Shown here piece by piece: positions 32,399-40,361 of a stretch of DNA of 40,424 nt. Each line of letters begins with the position of its first letter. Position 1 is the stretch's first letter. A model generated the notes under the pieces. The model saw only the letters and a program-made list of their open reading frames with translations. It did no database searches and was not told the origin of the DNA. A program made the translations under genes and the position numbers. Source of the DNA: Thermoanaerobacter sp049701115 (lineage in GTDB: Bacteria; Bacillota; Thermoanaerobacteria; Thermoanaerobacterales; Thermoanaerobacteraceae); contig NZ_JBNATX010000017.1 of the NCBI RefSeq assembly GCF_049701115.1, positions 1-40,424 on the forward strand, given 5' to 3'.

Positions 32399-33012
32399 TC
32401 TTCCTTTATCAAAACCGCTCTGGTAGGAGCTGCTTCTGCTCCTTTTATTTTGAGAGGAGCAGCAAATAAGAAATACTCGCCTTCTTCTACATCTTTTAAT
32501 CTCAATCCTTCCAAAATCAATATACCAGATCCAAGAAGAATCTTATGAGTCTCATGCTCTGGTTGGTCTCTCTCAATGCCCAAAGCATCGATTCCCACTC
32601 CAATTACGCCTTTTTCCTTCAAAAATTCTGCACCGCTTTTTTCGAGATAGACAAATTGAAAATCAAAATCCTCTCTAAAAGAATTCCGAGTTTTAAAAAT
32701 CACAAAATCTCCCTTTTCAATTTGCTTATCTTTTAAGTCTTCCGCTGTTATTTTATCAGATAAGTGAGTAAAATCGAAAACTTTGCATTTTGTTATAACC
32801 TTCTTAAGGTCAATATTTTCTATGGTATCTCCCCCATTGAGCATGTGGAGAGGGGCATCAACGTGAGCCCCTGTATGCATATCCATGCATATACGGGATT
32901 CAGTCACATCGCCCTGTTGTACTGTAATTGTGTGTTGAGGTCTTTTCTCTTGTTTGTTTTTATAAACCGTCATGTTTTCATGAATTTCCATAGAGATGTC
33001 ATATATTTTCAT
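32395..33012 (-). CDS. Cyclase-family metal hydrolase (kynurenine formamidase-like)
   Basis: A 205-residue member of the cyclase / arylformamidase family. HTGAHVDAP (His46, His50, Asp52) is the metal-binding signature, and the opening YDISMEIHENM is typical. GIDALGIERDQ and ILEGLRL complete the pattern. Members hydrolyse N-formylkynurenine, other amides or isatin-like rings. No tryptophan-degradation genes are adjacent, so the substrate is unknown. The start ATG at 33012 follows GGGGGG; the ORF could be extended to 33054 but would overlap zwf. It begins 16 bases after zwf ends. Confidence 0.85.
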   Translation of the reverse strand: MKIYDISMEIHENMTVYKNKQEKRPQHTITVQQGDVTESRICMDMHTGAHVDAPLHMLNGGDTIENIDLKKVITKCKVFDFTHLSDKITAEDLKDKQIEKGDFVIFKTRNSFREDFDFQFVYLEKSGAEFLKEKGVIGVGIDALGIERDQPEHETHKILLGSGILILEGLRLKDVEEGEYFLFAAPLKIKGAEAAPTRAVLIKEE

Positions 33013-33028
33013 TTCTATCCCCCCTATC

Positions 33029-34486
33029 CTATACATTCCACCACATTCTTCCATCTCTTTTCAAAAGCTCTTCGGCTTCTTTAGGACCCCAAGTTCCCGG
33101 ATAATAATTAGGAAAATCGGGTGTTTTTTCTGCCCATGCTTTAGCAATAGCATCTACAAACCTCCAAGAATATTCTACCTCATCCCAGCGAGTAAATAAA
33201 GTAGAATCTCCTCTCATCACATCAAAAAGAAGTCTTTCATATGCCTCTGGAGAATTATTGGATATCTGGCAGTTTTGACAAAAGTCCATATTTACAGGCT
33301 CTATAGTTATATCTCCTGCTCCCGGCACTTTGGCATTAAACTGAAGTTTTACTCCTTCCTCCGGCTGAATTTTTATCACAAGCAAATTGGGGAGCAAATT
33401 TTTATATTCTTTGAAATACAAAATACCTGGTAGAGGCTTAAATTGAATGACAATCTGTGTGGATTTTTCCGGCATTCTCTTTCCAGTCCTGATGTAAAAA
33501 GGAACCCCTGCCCACCTGAAATTTTCTATGTGCACTTTTAAAGCCACAAAAGTCTCTGTATTAGAAGTTGGGGATACTTTTTCCTCCTGCCTATATCCCA
33601 CATACTGCCCTCTCACCACATTTTTTTCTACAAGCTCGGGAGTCATAATCTCTAAGGATTTTAAAACCTTCACCTTCTCATCCCTTATAGATTCTGTATC
33701 CAAATTTACAGGTGGTTCCATGGCTGTTAAGGTCAAAAGCTGCAACATGTGGTTTTGAACCATATCCCTCAAAGCCCCTGCTTTCTCGTAATATCCTCCT
33801 CTATTTTCTATCCCCACCGTTTCATTAGAAGAAATTTGCACATTGTCTATATATCTTCTGTTCCAAACTGGCTCAAAAAACACATTGGCAAATCTGATGA
33901 CCATTATATTCTGAAGCATCTCTTTTCCTAAATAGTGATCAATTCTATAAGTATTTCTTTCTGTAAAGACATCTGTTATCATTTTATTTAGTTTTCGGGC
34001 AGATTCTAAATTTTCTCCAAAAGGCTTTTCTATAACTACTCTTTGCCATGAAGTTTCATTATTTACCATTCCGTGTCTGTATAACTTTTCTACAATGACG
34101 CCAAAATATTCCGGTGCAACTGCAAGATAATATACCCTGTTGCCCTGTGTATTGTATTTCCTATCCAGTTCATCTAAAAAGTAACTAAGCTCCATATATC
34201 CGTTGTCATAGTTAAAATCAAATCTTTTGTAGAATATCCTGCTACTTAAATCTTGCCAGATTTTTTCGTCAATGTCAAACCGAGAATAGGTTTTAACAGA
34301 CTCTAACACCTCATTTCTATATTCTTCTTCACTTTTATCTCTTCTTCCTATAGCGACCACCGCAAAATTTTCAGGCAAGATATTTTGATATTTCAAGTTG
34401 TAAAGGGCCGGCATCAATTTTTTATGGGTTAAATCTCCTGTTCCACCGAATATGACCATCACGTTTGAAAGGTCTTTATCTTTCAT
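33029..34486 (-). CDS. zwf: Glucose-6-phosphate 1-dehydrogenase
   Basis: A 485-residue G6PD, oxidising glucose-6-phosphate to 6-phosphogluconolactone with NAD(P)+. GGTGDLTHKKL (from residue 14) is the nucleotide-binding turn. RIDHYLGKE (181-189) is the active-site signature with the catalytic His and Lys. The start ATG 34486 follows GAGGTG; the GTG at 34495 would sit within that site. It is the first gene of the long minus-strand run through aroB. No 6-phosphogluconolactonase or 6-phosphogluconate dehydrogenase is in the window. Confidence 0.95.
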   Translation of the reverse strand: MKDKDLSNVMVIFGGTGDLTHKKLMPALYNLKYQNILPENFAVVAIGRRDKSEEEYRNEVLESVKTYSRFDIDEKIWQDLSSRIFYKRFDFNYDNGYMELSYFLDELDRKYNTQGNRVYYLAVAPEYFGVIVEKLYRHGMVNNETSWQRVVIEKPFGENLESARKLNKMITDVFTERNTYRIDHYLGKEMLQNIMVIRFANVFFEPVWNRRYIDNVQISSNETVGIENRGGYYEKAGALRDMVQNHMLQLLTLTAMEPPVNLDTESIRDEKVKVLKSLEIMTPELVEKNVVRGQYVGYRQEEKVSPTSNTETFVALKVHIENFRWAGVPFYIRTGKRMPEKSTQIVIQFKPLPGILYFKEYKNLLPNLLVIKIQPEEGVKLQFNAKVPGAGDITIEPVNMDFCQNCQISNNSPEAYERLLFDVMRGDSTLFTRWDEVEYSWRFVDAIAKAWAEKTPDFPNYYPGTWGPKEAEELLKRDGRMWWNV

Positions 34487-34589
34487 GTTGATCACCTCGC
34501 GAAAATGTTGTTAAACGATTCCGTGCAACTATTTATTGTCAATTAATACTTTTTATCTTGAGTAGTTATATTATTATACCACATATTTT

Positions 34590-34618
34590 AAAATTTTAAA
34601 GCAGGGTTAATCCCTGCT
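34590..34618 (-). terminator. Terminator upstream of zwf, after the propeller-like gene
   Basis: AGCAGGG (34600-34606) pairs with CCCTGCT (34612-34618) around five bases that include the stop codon. On the minus strand it is followed by a TTTAAAATTTT tail. The tail is not a pure T-run, so strength is moderate. Confidence 0.6.
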
Positions 34619-35635
34619 AAATCGCTTCAATATTATTTTATCCCTATTTTTATATACTATATAATCCCTTGTAATTTCTATAATTTCCCCGTTAGCTTCA
34701 GAAATTACATTTCCCCGCAAATCCTCAACTTTATTGCCCCCAGTTATAACCCCTACGATTTTCTCGTTGAAGAGTACAACTAAATCTTTTGGAGACTCAC
34801 TCTTTTTGAGCAAGATTCTATTCCATAACCTCATAGACCTATCTAAGCCACCATAATATATTTCTTTTATTTCTCTACCGCTTATTTTCCCTGTATAGAC
34901 TTTGTCATCCCTATCTATCCCTAAAAGGATATAATTGTTATTTGAACTTAATAAAAGTTCTTTTTTCCCATCTTTTAATAAATATAGCCTGCCATCGCTA
35001 GTTTGAAAGACTAAATTGTCTTTTTTCTGAGTCTCCACCATTTTTTCTATTTTCTTTACAGGAAGGTAAATTCTCCTTACTTCTCCCATTATATTTACCT
35101 GATAGAGCCTGTCTCCATACGGAGTACTAGCTTTCAAATAGATCACATTTGTAAGGGGCGATAGGGTTACGCAGCTAATGAAGCTTTTAGGGGGCAAATA
35201 TATTTTTGTATATACAGTATTGTATAAGTCATTGTCTACATCGTAAGATTTTAATTCAATTTTTATTCCATTTGGGAAATCCGTCTTAGAAAAATACAAA
35301 ATCCTATTTCTGTCTGGAAGCCAAGTATAATAATCTCCTTCTTTTGTAGCCTTCTCAATTACCTTTAAAGTTTTTCCTGATTTGGTATCGGCTATAATTA
35401 AGTTACCTCCTTCGTCATATGAGATGTATTTCCCATCATAAGAGACATGAACATCTTTAGCATAAGATGGAATTTTTGTCTCTATGAGAGAAGGCAGAGA
35501 AATACTTCCAAATACTTCTTCACTTTTTATAAAAGGAGTTGAATCCACGAGAAATACGTTATTTAGATAGTAGAGAAATGCCAGTTCTAATGCTAGAGTA
35601 GCAAATGCCCATTTTAAGACTTTCTTAATCTTCAC
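34607..35635 (-). CDS. Membrane-anchored, probably beta-propeller protein
   Basis: About 342 residues. One N-terminal hydrophobic segment (VLKWAFATLALELAFLYYL) anchors it, with the rest outside. The body has repeating beta-rich units such as HVSYDGKYISYDEGGNLIIA, YTWLPDRNRILYFSK and LVFQTSDGRLYLLKDGKKE, resembling WD40/TolB-like propeller blades. No enzyme motif is visible. The in-frame ATG at 35653 overlaps the upstream stop, but its own first codons contain the GGAGG; GTG at 35635 lies nine bases after that site and is the likelier start. It is coupled to the upstream glycosidase-family gene, which suggests the two act together at the cell surface. Confidence 0.68.
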   Translation of the reverse strand: MKIKKVLKWAFATLALELAFLYYLNNVFLVDSTPFIKSEEVFGSISLPSLIETKIPSYAKDVHVSYDGKYISYDEGGNLIIADTKSGKTLKVIEKATKEGDYYTWLPDRNRILYFSKTDFPNGIKIELKSYDVDNDLYNTVYTKIYLPPKSFISCVTLSPLTNVIYLKASTPYGDRLYQVNIMGEVRRIYLPVKKIEKMVETQKKDNLVFQTSDGRLYLLKDGKKELLLSSNNNYILLGIDRDDKVYTGKISGREIKEIYYGGLDRSMRLWNRILLKKSESPKDLVVLFNEKIVGVITGGNKVEDLRGNVISEANGEIIEITRDYIVYKNRDKIILKRFSRD

Positions 35636-35649
35636 CTCAAAAATCCTCC

Positions 35650-36594
35650 TCATCTTACAAAGAATATGGTAGGAACGGCTCTTTCTCCCAAAGCATCAGA
35701 GGGGTGGTTTATCACTTTCCCTTTAAAGTACATCGTAGTAGAAGATCCTCCATCAAGGTTGGCTGCATTATAAGCTCCGTATTTGAGCATTATATCTTGT
35801 ACATCCTTTAAAGTAGCACCTATGCTCTTTAAAGTTCTGCCATCTATCACCAAAAAAATCACTGTTCCATCCTCTCTCTGCCCTATAGCAGTCCGAGGAG
35901 CTATCCCCCAACCTCCGTCTCCTTTTTTTATCATGGGTTGTCCATTAATGACAAGAGCTGGCCCAAAGCTCACTGCCTCTTTTATGCCCATATTGAGGAC
36001 TTCTTTGTACCTGTACTTTCCAACCATCAACTTGCCATCATCTGTAAAACCAATTAAATCCACTTTTTCATCCGGATTTTTAATCTCTGTATATAGTATT
36101 TTCCCTTTGTGTATCACAAACCCCTGAGGAGCTCCACCTATACCTTTCATACTGCTGTCTCCAAAGCCTCCAGCATTTATAGCCGCTAGAGCATTGTAGT
36201 GTTTCGCAATTACACTTGTGGTCTCCCCTTCATATGGGAATTTACTAGATATCCCTACTGCTACTCTAGTAGGGTCATGAATCAAAATCACTTTTCCTTC
36301 AAAATGCTTGCCGTACACATTATAAAGTTCAATTCTTTTATCCTTTCCCCCGTTCACATGTATTAAATTTTTATCAGTTCTGCCACTTTCTATTTTGCTT
36401 TCAGACATTATTTTATCTATCGCCTTTTTGGGCAAAAACAGAGTAGCCAGATATTGGTGGGTAAAAGTAGTCATGGCAGTAGTGACAAAAGTATCTCTCA
36501 CCCTTGTAAAAGGACCGTAAAACATCAAAACAGGCATGGTAATAGAAACAAAAAGTACCTCAAAAATTATAAAAGCAATCGCTCTTTTAAGCAT
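35650..36594 (-). CDS. Phosphodiester glycosidase-family (NAGPA domain) exported protein
   Basis: About 314 residues. An N-terminal membrane segment (AIAFIIFEVLFVSITMPVLM) precedes an NAGPA/phosphodiester-alpha-GlcNAcase domain. Signatures are LAAINAGGFG, GGAPQGFVIHKGKI, APRTAIGQREDGTVIFLVID, YNAANLDGGSSTTMYFKG and GERAVPTIFFV. The family includes the enzyme removing GlcNAc from phosphodiesters and bacterial YoeB/SpoIID-neighbour homologues, often with envelope roles. The ATG at 36594 follows GAGGTGG. It overlaps the next gene's region by a few bases. The target glycan is not known. Confidence 0.85.
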   Translation of the reverse strand: MLKRAIAFIIFEVLFVSITMPVLMFYGPFTRVRDTFVTTAMTTFTHQYLATLFLPKKAIDKIMSESKIESGRTDKNLIHVNGGKDKRIELYNVYGKHFEGKVILIHDPTRVAVGISSKFPYEGETTSVIAKHYNALAAINAGGFGDSSMKGIGGAPQGFVIHKGKILYTEIKNPDEKVDLIGFTDDGKLMVGKYRYKEVLNMGIKEAVSFGPALVINGQPMIKKGDGGWGIAPRTAIGQREDGTVIFLVIDGRTLKSIGATLKDVQDIMLKYGAYNAANLDGGSSTTMYFKGKVINHPSDALGERAVPTIFFVR

Positions 36595-36674
36595 GTTCCA
36601 CCTCATTCACATATGATTTGCCACAAATATTATAACTTTATTAGATTAAAAATTTGTTAAAAATGTGTAAAAAA

Positions 36675-36702
36675 TTTAAAAGGGACCTGCATCGTCCCTT
36701 TT
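36675..36702 (-). terminator. Terminator of the 102-residue gene
   Basis: AAAAGGGAC (36678-36686) and GTCCCTTTT (36694-36702) form a 9-bp stem with a seven-base loop, overlapping the stop codon. On the minus strand the stem's own T-run is followed by AAATTTTTT. Confidence 0.82.
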
Positions 36703-37009
36703 ATCGAATCCTCAGGTACACTTTTAAATAGTCTACCATATCCTTTTCCCTTTCGTCGTAAGTCTCAATGTAAATATTTTTCCCTTCCACAGTATAGCTA
36801 AAGTCAGTAAATCCCTGATTCAAAAGGTAATCCTTTACCGCTTTTTCTCCCAAATCTCCCTGCGCTATGAGAATTTTTTCTCCTACATATCTTCCGTTTA
36901 CGTATATACTAAAAGAGTCTGTCGGAACTTTAAGATTGTTCCTATCTGCCTCTGAAGGCAAAACTATGCCTGGAGCTATTGAATTTTGCCCGTAAGGATA
37001 ATTTATCAT
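36701..37009 (-). CDS. Hypothetical protein, 102 residues
   Basis: I do not recognise this family. It is soluble and acidic with no signal peptide. The start is Asn/Pro/Gly-rich (MINYPYGQNSIAPGIVLP), then FSIYVNGRYVGEKILIAQGD and a region predicted to alternate helix and strand (AVKDYLLNQGFTDFSYTVEG, then YIETYDEREKDMVDYLKVYL). There are no cysteines or metal motifs. The ATG has AGAGGTG upstream and the gene has its own terminator, so it is very likely expressed. It is divergent from arsC across about 125 bases. Confidence 0.72.
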   Translation of the reverse strand: MINYPYGQNSIAPGIVLPSEADRNNLKVPTDSFSIYVNGRYVGEKILIAQGDLGEKAVKDYLLNQGFTDFSYTVEGKNIYIETYDEREKDMVDYLKVYLRIR

Positions 37010-37074
37010 TTTGCATCACCTCTTTATTCTATTTTACTCAAAACAATTTAACATATTCTTAACAAAAAAATACA

Positions 37075-37103
37075 TTGCTTTTCTATTCACAACTTTTTAT
37101 AAT
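37075..37103 (+). promoter_or_regulatory. Predicted promoter of arsC
   Basis: TTGCTT (37075-37080) and consensus TATAAT (37098-37103) have a 17-base spacer, about 34 bases before the ATG. Confidence 0.75.
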
Positions 37104-37136
37104 AATACTAAGGTGCAAATACAGGGAGGAGTTATA

Positions 37137-37571
37137 ATGGCAAAGAAGATTCTGTACTTTATATGTACTGGAAATTCCTGTAGAAGTCAGATGGCGGAAG
37201 GATTTGGCAAATTTTACGGTGGAGATGACTTTGAAGTATATAGTGGCGGTGTAGAAGCCCACGGTTTAAACCCAAAAGCTGTGAAAGTCATGAAAGAAAT
37301 AGGTATTGACATAAGCAACCAAACTTCAGACTTAATAGACGAAAATATCCTTTTTAAAGCAGATTATGTTATAACACTGTGCGGAGATGCTAGAGACAAA
37401 TGTCCTGCTCTGCCTCCTTCTGTAAAAAGCCTCCACTGGGAATTAGAAGACCCTGCAAGAGCAGAAGGCACAGAAGAAGAGATAATGAGAAAATTTAGAG
37501 AAGTAAGAGATATAATAAAAGAAAAAGTTAAAGCCTTAATAGAGGAGATAAGAGAAAAATCCCCGGCATAA
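37137..37571 (+). CDS. arsC: Thioredoxin-coupled arsenate reductase (LMW-PTP fold)
   Basis: A 144-residue protein of the pI258/Bacillus ArsC type. The phosphatase-like loop is CTGNSCRS with Cys10, Cys15 and Arg16. The additional redox cysteines are Cys82 and Cys89 in LCGDARDKCP, exactly the positions of the known triple-Cys relay (10/82/89). It reduces arsenate to arsenite, regenerated by thioredoxin. The start ATG at 37137 follows GGGAGGAG; the ORF is open upstream but without a ribosome site. No arsR, arsB or acr3 is adjacent, so this copy stands alone. It has its own promoter and terminator. Confidence 0.93.
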   Translation: MAKKILYFICTGNSCRSQMAEGFGKFYGGDDFEVYSGGVEAHGLNPKAVKVMKEIGIDISNQTSDLIDENILFKADYVITLCGDARDKCPALPPSVKSLHWELEDPARAEGTEEEIMRKFREVRDIIKEKVKALIEEIREKSPA

Positions 37572-37588
37572 AAAGCCAGGGATTTTTT
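37555..37588. terminator. Bidirectional terminator between arsC and fprA
   Basis: AAAATCCCCGGC and GCCAGGGATTTT pair with one C-A mismatch around a seven-base A-rich loop. There is an A-run to the left and a T-run to the right. It spans the ends of both converging genes. Confidence 0.85.
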
Positions 37589-38768
37589 ACATAATTTTTG
37601 CTTCCTTGTGCTTTTTTAAAATTTCCTCAGCAAGCGCATCGAGGGCTTTAAAGTCTTCTTCTTTTGGATAGCCTTTTATATATACTGAAGGAAGAAATTC
37701 TACTTTTAAGTTACCAAACATCTGAGTAATCTGGTCTACAGCCTTGCTACCCCAGTTGTAGGAGCCAATCACTGAAATGAATTTAACTTTAGGTTTCAAA
37801 GCATTTGTGAGATAAGCAGCATAAACAGCCATTGGATGTGGTCCTACTAGCACGGTAGGAGTAGCTATAACAACTGTAGCAGCGTCCACTAAAGCCATTG
37901 CAAATTCTCCTATATCAGTGACAGAAAGGTCAAAAGGCTTTACAATAACCCCCTTTTCCACCAAAGCTGTTTCCAAATATTCTACCATTTTCTTTACACT
38001 TCCATGCATTGTCACATAAGGTATTAACACAATGTTTTTAGGATTACCCAAAACCCATTCTCTATAAGCATTCAATATAAACTCGGGATTGTTATAAACA
38101 GGTCCATGGCTTGGTGCTATTATTTCTATGTCTAATTCTTTTATTTTTTCTAAATGTTTCTCTATAAAATTTCTAAAAGGCATCATGATCTCAGCGTAAT
38201 ATCTCTTTGCAGCATCATATACCTTACATTCATCAGTAGCATAAAGTTCAGAGGTTGCAAGATGTGAACCTAAAAAATCACAAGTAAAAAGTATTTTATC
38301 TTCTATTAAATAAGAAAACATGGTTTCTGGCCAGTGAACCCACGGGGCATGAATAAATTTGAGCGTCTTACCGCCAAGGTCCAAAGTATCTCCATCTTCT
38401 ACAGTGATAAACTCATCCTCTGTTAAACTGGGGAGAAGATCCATAAGAAATGTCTTAGCCTTCGGAGTGCAAACTATCTTTGCCTCTTTGTACTTTTCTA
38501 AAACTGCAGGAATCGCGCCTGAATGATCTTGTTCTGCGTGATGAGCTATTATATAATCAATCTTTTTAACGTCCTTGAGCTGTTCCATTAAAACATATTC
38601 TGTTGCGGGGTCCACCGTATCTAAAAGCGCAACTTTTTCCTTACCCTCTACAAGATAAGCATTGTAGCTAGTACCATCCGGCAGGGGAATTAAAGAATCG
38701 AAAAGTCTCCTTTCCCAATGAACTGCTCCTATTTTGCTTACGCCCGGTTTTATGACCATTGCTTTCAT
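37587..38768 (-). CDS. fprA: A-type flavoprotein (flavodiiron protein)
   Basis: A 393-residue flavodiiron protein that reduces O2 to water and/or NO to N2O in anaerobes. The N-terminal beta-lactamase-like domain holds the diiron ligands: His77, Glu79, Asp81 and His82 in HHAEQDHSG, His145 in APWVHWPET, Asp164 in FTCDFLGSH and the last His in APSHGPVY. From about residue 250 a flavodoxin domain follows (NIVLIPYVTMHGSVKKMVEY, then TPTVLVGPHP and GSYNWGSKA) that binds FMN. No rubredoxin domain is fused, so an external donor is needed. The ATG follows AGGAGAGG. A perfect palindrome lies at its promoter. Confidence 0.95.
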   Translation of the reverse strand: MKAMVIKPGVSKIGAVHWERRLFDSLIPLPDGTSYNAYLVEGKEKVALLDTVDPATEYVLMEQLKDVKKIDYIIAHHAEQDHSGAIPAVLEKYKEAKIVCTPKAKTFLMDLLPSLTEDEFITVEDGDTLDLGGKTLKFIHAPWVHWPETMFSYLIEDKILFTCDFLGSHLATSELYATDECKVYDAAKRYYAEIMMPFRNFIEKHLEKIKELDIEIIAPSHGPVYNNPEFILNAYREWVLGNPKNIVLIPYVTMHGSVKKMVEYLETALVEKGVIVKPFDLSVTDIGEFAMALVDAATVVIATPTVLVGPHPMAVYAAYLTNALKPKVKFISVIGSYNWGSKAVDQITQMFGNLKVEFLPSVYIKGYPKEEDFKALDALAEEILKKHKEAKIM

Positions 38769-38789
38769 ACTATATCCTCTCCTGTTTTT

Positions 38790-38809
38790 TATACTTCAAG
38801 TATATTATA
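38790..38809 (-). promoter_or_regulatory. -10 element and overlapping palindromic operator of fprA
   Basis: In minus-strand sense TATAAT (38809-38804) is followed at once by the perfect palindrome TATACTTGAAGTATA (38804-38790), which covers the expected transcription start. The matching -35 is weak (TTTATT-like), so an activator or alternative factor is possible. A repressor binding here would block initiation of fprA. Confidence 0.5.
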
Positions 38810-38964
38810 ACAAATAGCAGAAAATAAATAAAGACTTTTTCTTGAAAATTTTTATTATATCCCTTATACTGGCATATATTCAACTTAAAACCTTTCTTTA
38901 TTGGTATAAAACACAAAAAATTAGCTAACCTATAAATTGTAAATAAAATGAGAGGGTGGGCAAA

Positions 38965-40320
38965 TTGGAATTTACTCCAGCGCATATTGCATACTTTGCA
39001 TCTATTGTAATAATTATTGTCTTACTTTTGATGAGAAAAGACATAATCGTACCCATTATAATAGCAATTTTTTCAGTTGGATTTTTAGCTACAAAAGATG
39101 TAGTAAAAGCGATACAAATACTTTATTCCGCTATACTCGTTTCCGGAATGCGATTGTGGCATATAATAGTGATCATTTCGTTAATAATATCTATGTCAAA
39201 AGCTCTAGATGACATAGGAGCAGATGTAATACTCACAAAACCCATAGTAAAATATCTAAAAAAACCCAGCTATTCTTTTTGGATAATTGGACTTTTGGTG
39301 ATGATACTCTCTTTCCTGATTTGGCCTGCCCCTGCCGTGGGCTTAATAGGCACTGTACTCATAATGCCAGCTTTAAAGTCTGGAATCGACAAAATATCTT
39401 TAGCTTCAATTGTATCGATCTTTGGCTTTGGTATAGCTCTTTCGGGAGATTTTTTCATACAGGGAGCACCTTCCATAACATCAAAAGCAGCAGGAATAAC
39501 CGTACATCATCTAATATCAAACATACTACCTCTATGGGGGATATCCTCCGTTGTAGCAACTATATCTTTATATATCCTATTAATGAAACAGGCATCGAAA
39601 TCCTTCCCACCATCGGATTACATAGAAAATACTTCTTTACTTCAAAACAAAATACTTCCTAAAAGTTATGCAGTTTCTATAATGGCATTAGTATTTTTCG
39701 TCACTGATGTAATGATAATGGTATTTTTTAAAATTCACTCCAGCAGCGCTACGGCCTTAATTGGAGGAACCTCTATAATTGTTCTCATTGTAGCCTCCGC
39801 CATCCAAAACAATTTTTTGGACAAAGCCAGGGACTACTTGAGGGAAGGTTTTTTAAACGGTATGAGGACCTTTGCACCTATCATAATAATAAGCGCTTTT
39901 TTTCTTTTGGGAGAAACTAGCATGGCGAAAGAAATAATAGGGCCAAGTGCAAAAGGTTACCTTGTTGACCTCGGAACATATTTATCTTCCAACATTCCTC
40001 TTAACAAATATACAGCTTCTTTCTTGGAACTGGCAATGGGAATCTTAACTGGAATGTCCGGTTCCGGATTTTCTGGACTTCCACTGATAGGAGCTTTAGC
40101 AAAAACTTTTTCCTCTGCTACTTCTCTTGATCCAGCAATTTTAGCTTCAATAGGACAATTGGCCTCCATATGGACTGGAGGAGGTACCTTAGTCCCCTGG
40201 AGCACCGCAGTAGTTTCAACCGTAATCGATGTGGACCCAAGGAAAATTTCCAGAAAAAATCTTATACCTGCAGCATTAGCTCTTACTTCAGCTTATATAG
40301 CAGCTCTTTTCTTGCTTTAA
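38965..40320 (+). CDS. Polytopic membrane protein, transporter-like, function unknown
   Basis: About 451 residues with roughly ten to twelve hydrophobic helices and short loops. Recurrent helix-break motifs such as WPAPAVGLIGTVL, FGIALSGDFFIQGAPS, MSGSGFSGLPL and WTGGGTLVPWS suggest re-entrant loops as in ion-coupled carboxylate/GntP/NhaC-like carriers. I cannot assign a family with confidence. GTG at 38956 touches its GAGAGG site; TTG at 38965 is eight bases downstream of GAGGG and is the preferred start. It stands alone, divergent from fprA, and ends in a strong terminator. A nucleoside- or organic-acid transport role is possible but unproven. Confidence 0.75.
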   Translation: MEFTPAHIAYFASIVIIIVLLLMRKDIIVPIIIAIFSVGFLATKDVVKAIQILYSAILVSGMRLWHIIVIISLIISMSKALDDIGADVILTKPIVKYLKKPSYSFWIIGLLVMILSFLIWPAPAVGLIGTVLIMPALKSGIDKISLASIVSIFGFGIALSGDFFIQGAPSITSKAAGITVHHLISNILPLWGISSVVATISLYILLMKQASKSFPPSDYIENTSLLQNKILPKSYAVSIMALVFFVTDVMIMVFFKIHSSSATALIGGTSIIVLIVASAIQNNFLDKARDYLREGFLNGMRTFAPIIIISAFFLLGETSMAKEIIGPSAKGYLVDLGTYLSSNIPLNKYTASFLELAMGILTGMSGSGFSGLPLIGALAKTFSSATSLDPAILASIGQLASIWTGGGTLVPWSTAVVSTVIDVDPRKISRKNLIPAALALTSAYIAALFLL

Positions 40321-40335
40321 AGTTTTTAAAAACAA

Positions 40336-40359
40336 AAAGCCGGAAATTCTTCCGGCTTT
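40336..40359 (+). terminator. Terminator after the membrane-protein gene
   Basis: AAAGCCGGAA and TTCCGGCTTT form a perfect 10-bp stem with a four-base loop. The tail is TTTCAG, so the T-run is short. Confidence 0.78.
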
Positions 40360-40361
40360 CA

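Noticed and set aside
36701..40320. Arsenic-resistance operon
   Set aside because: Only arsC is present; neighbours are an unknown small protein, a flavodiiron protein and an unassigned membrane protein that shows no ArsB/Acr3 signature I can recognise.
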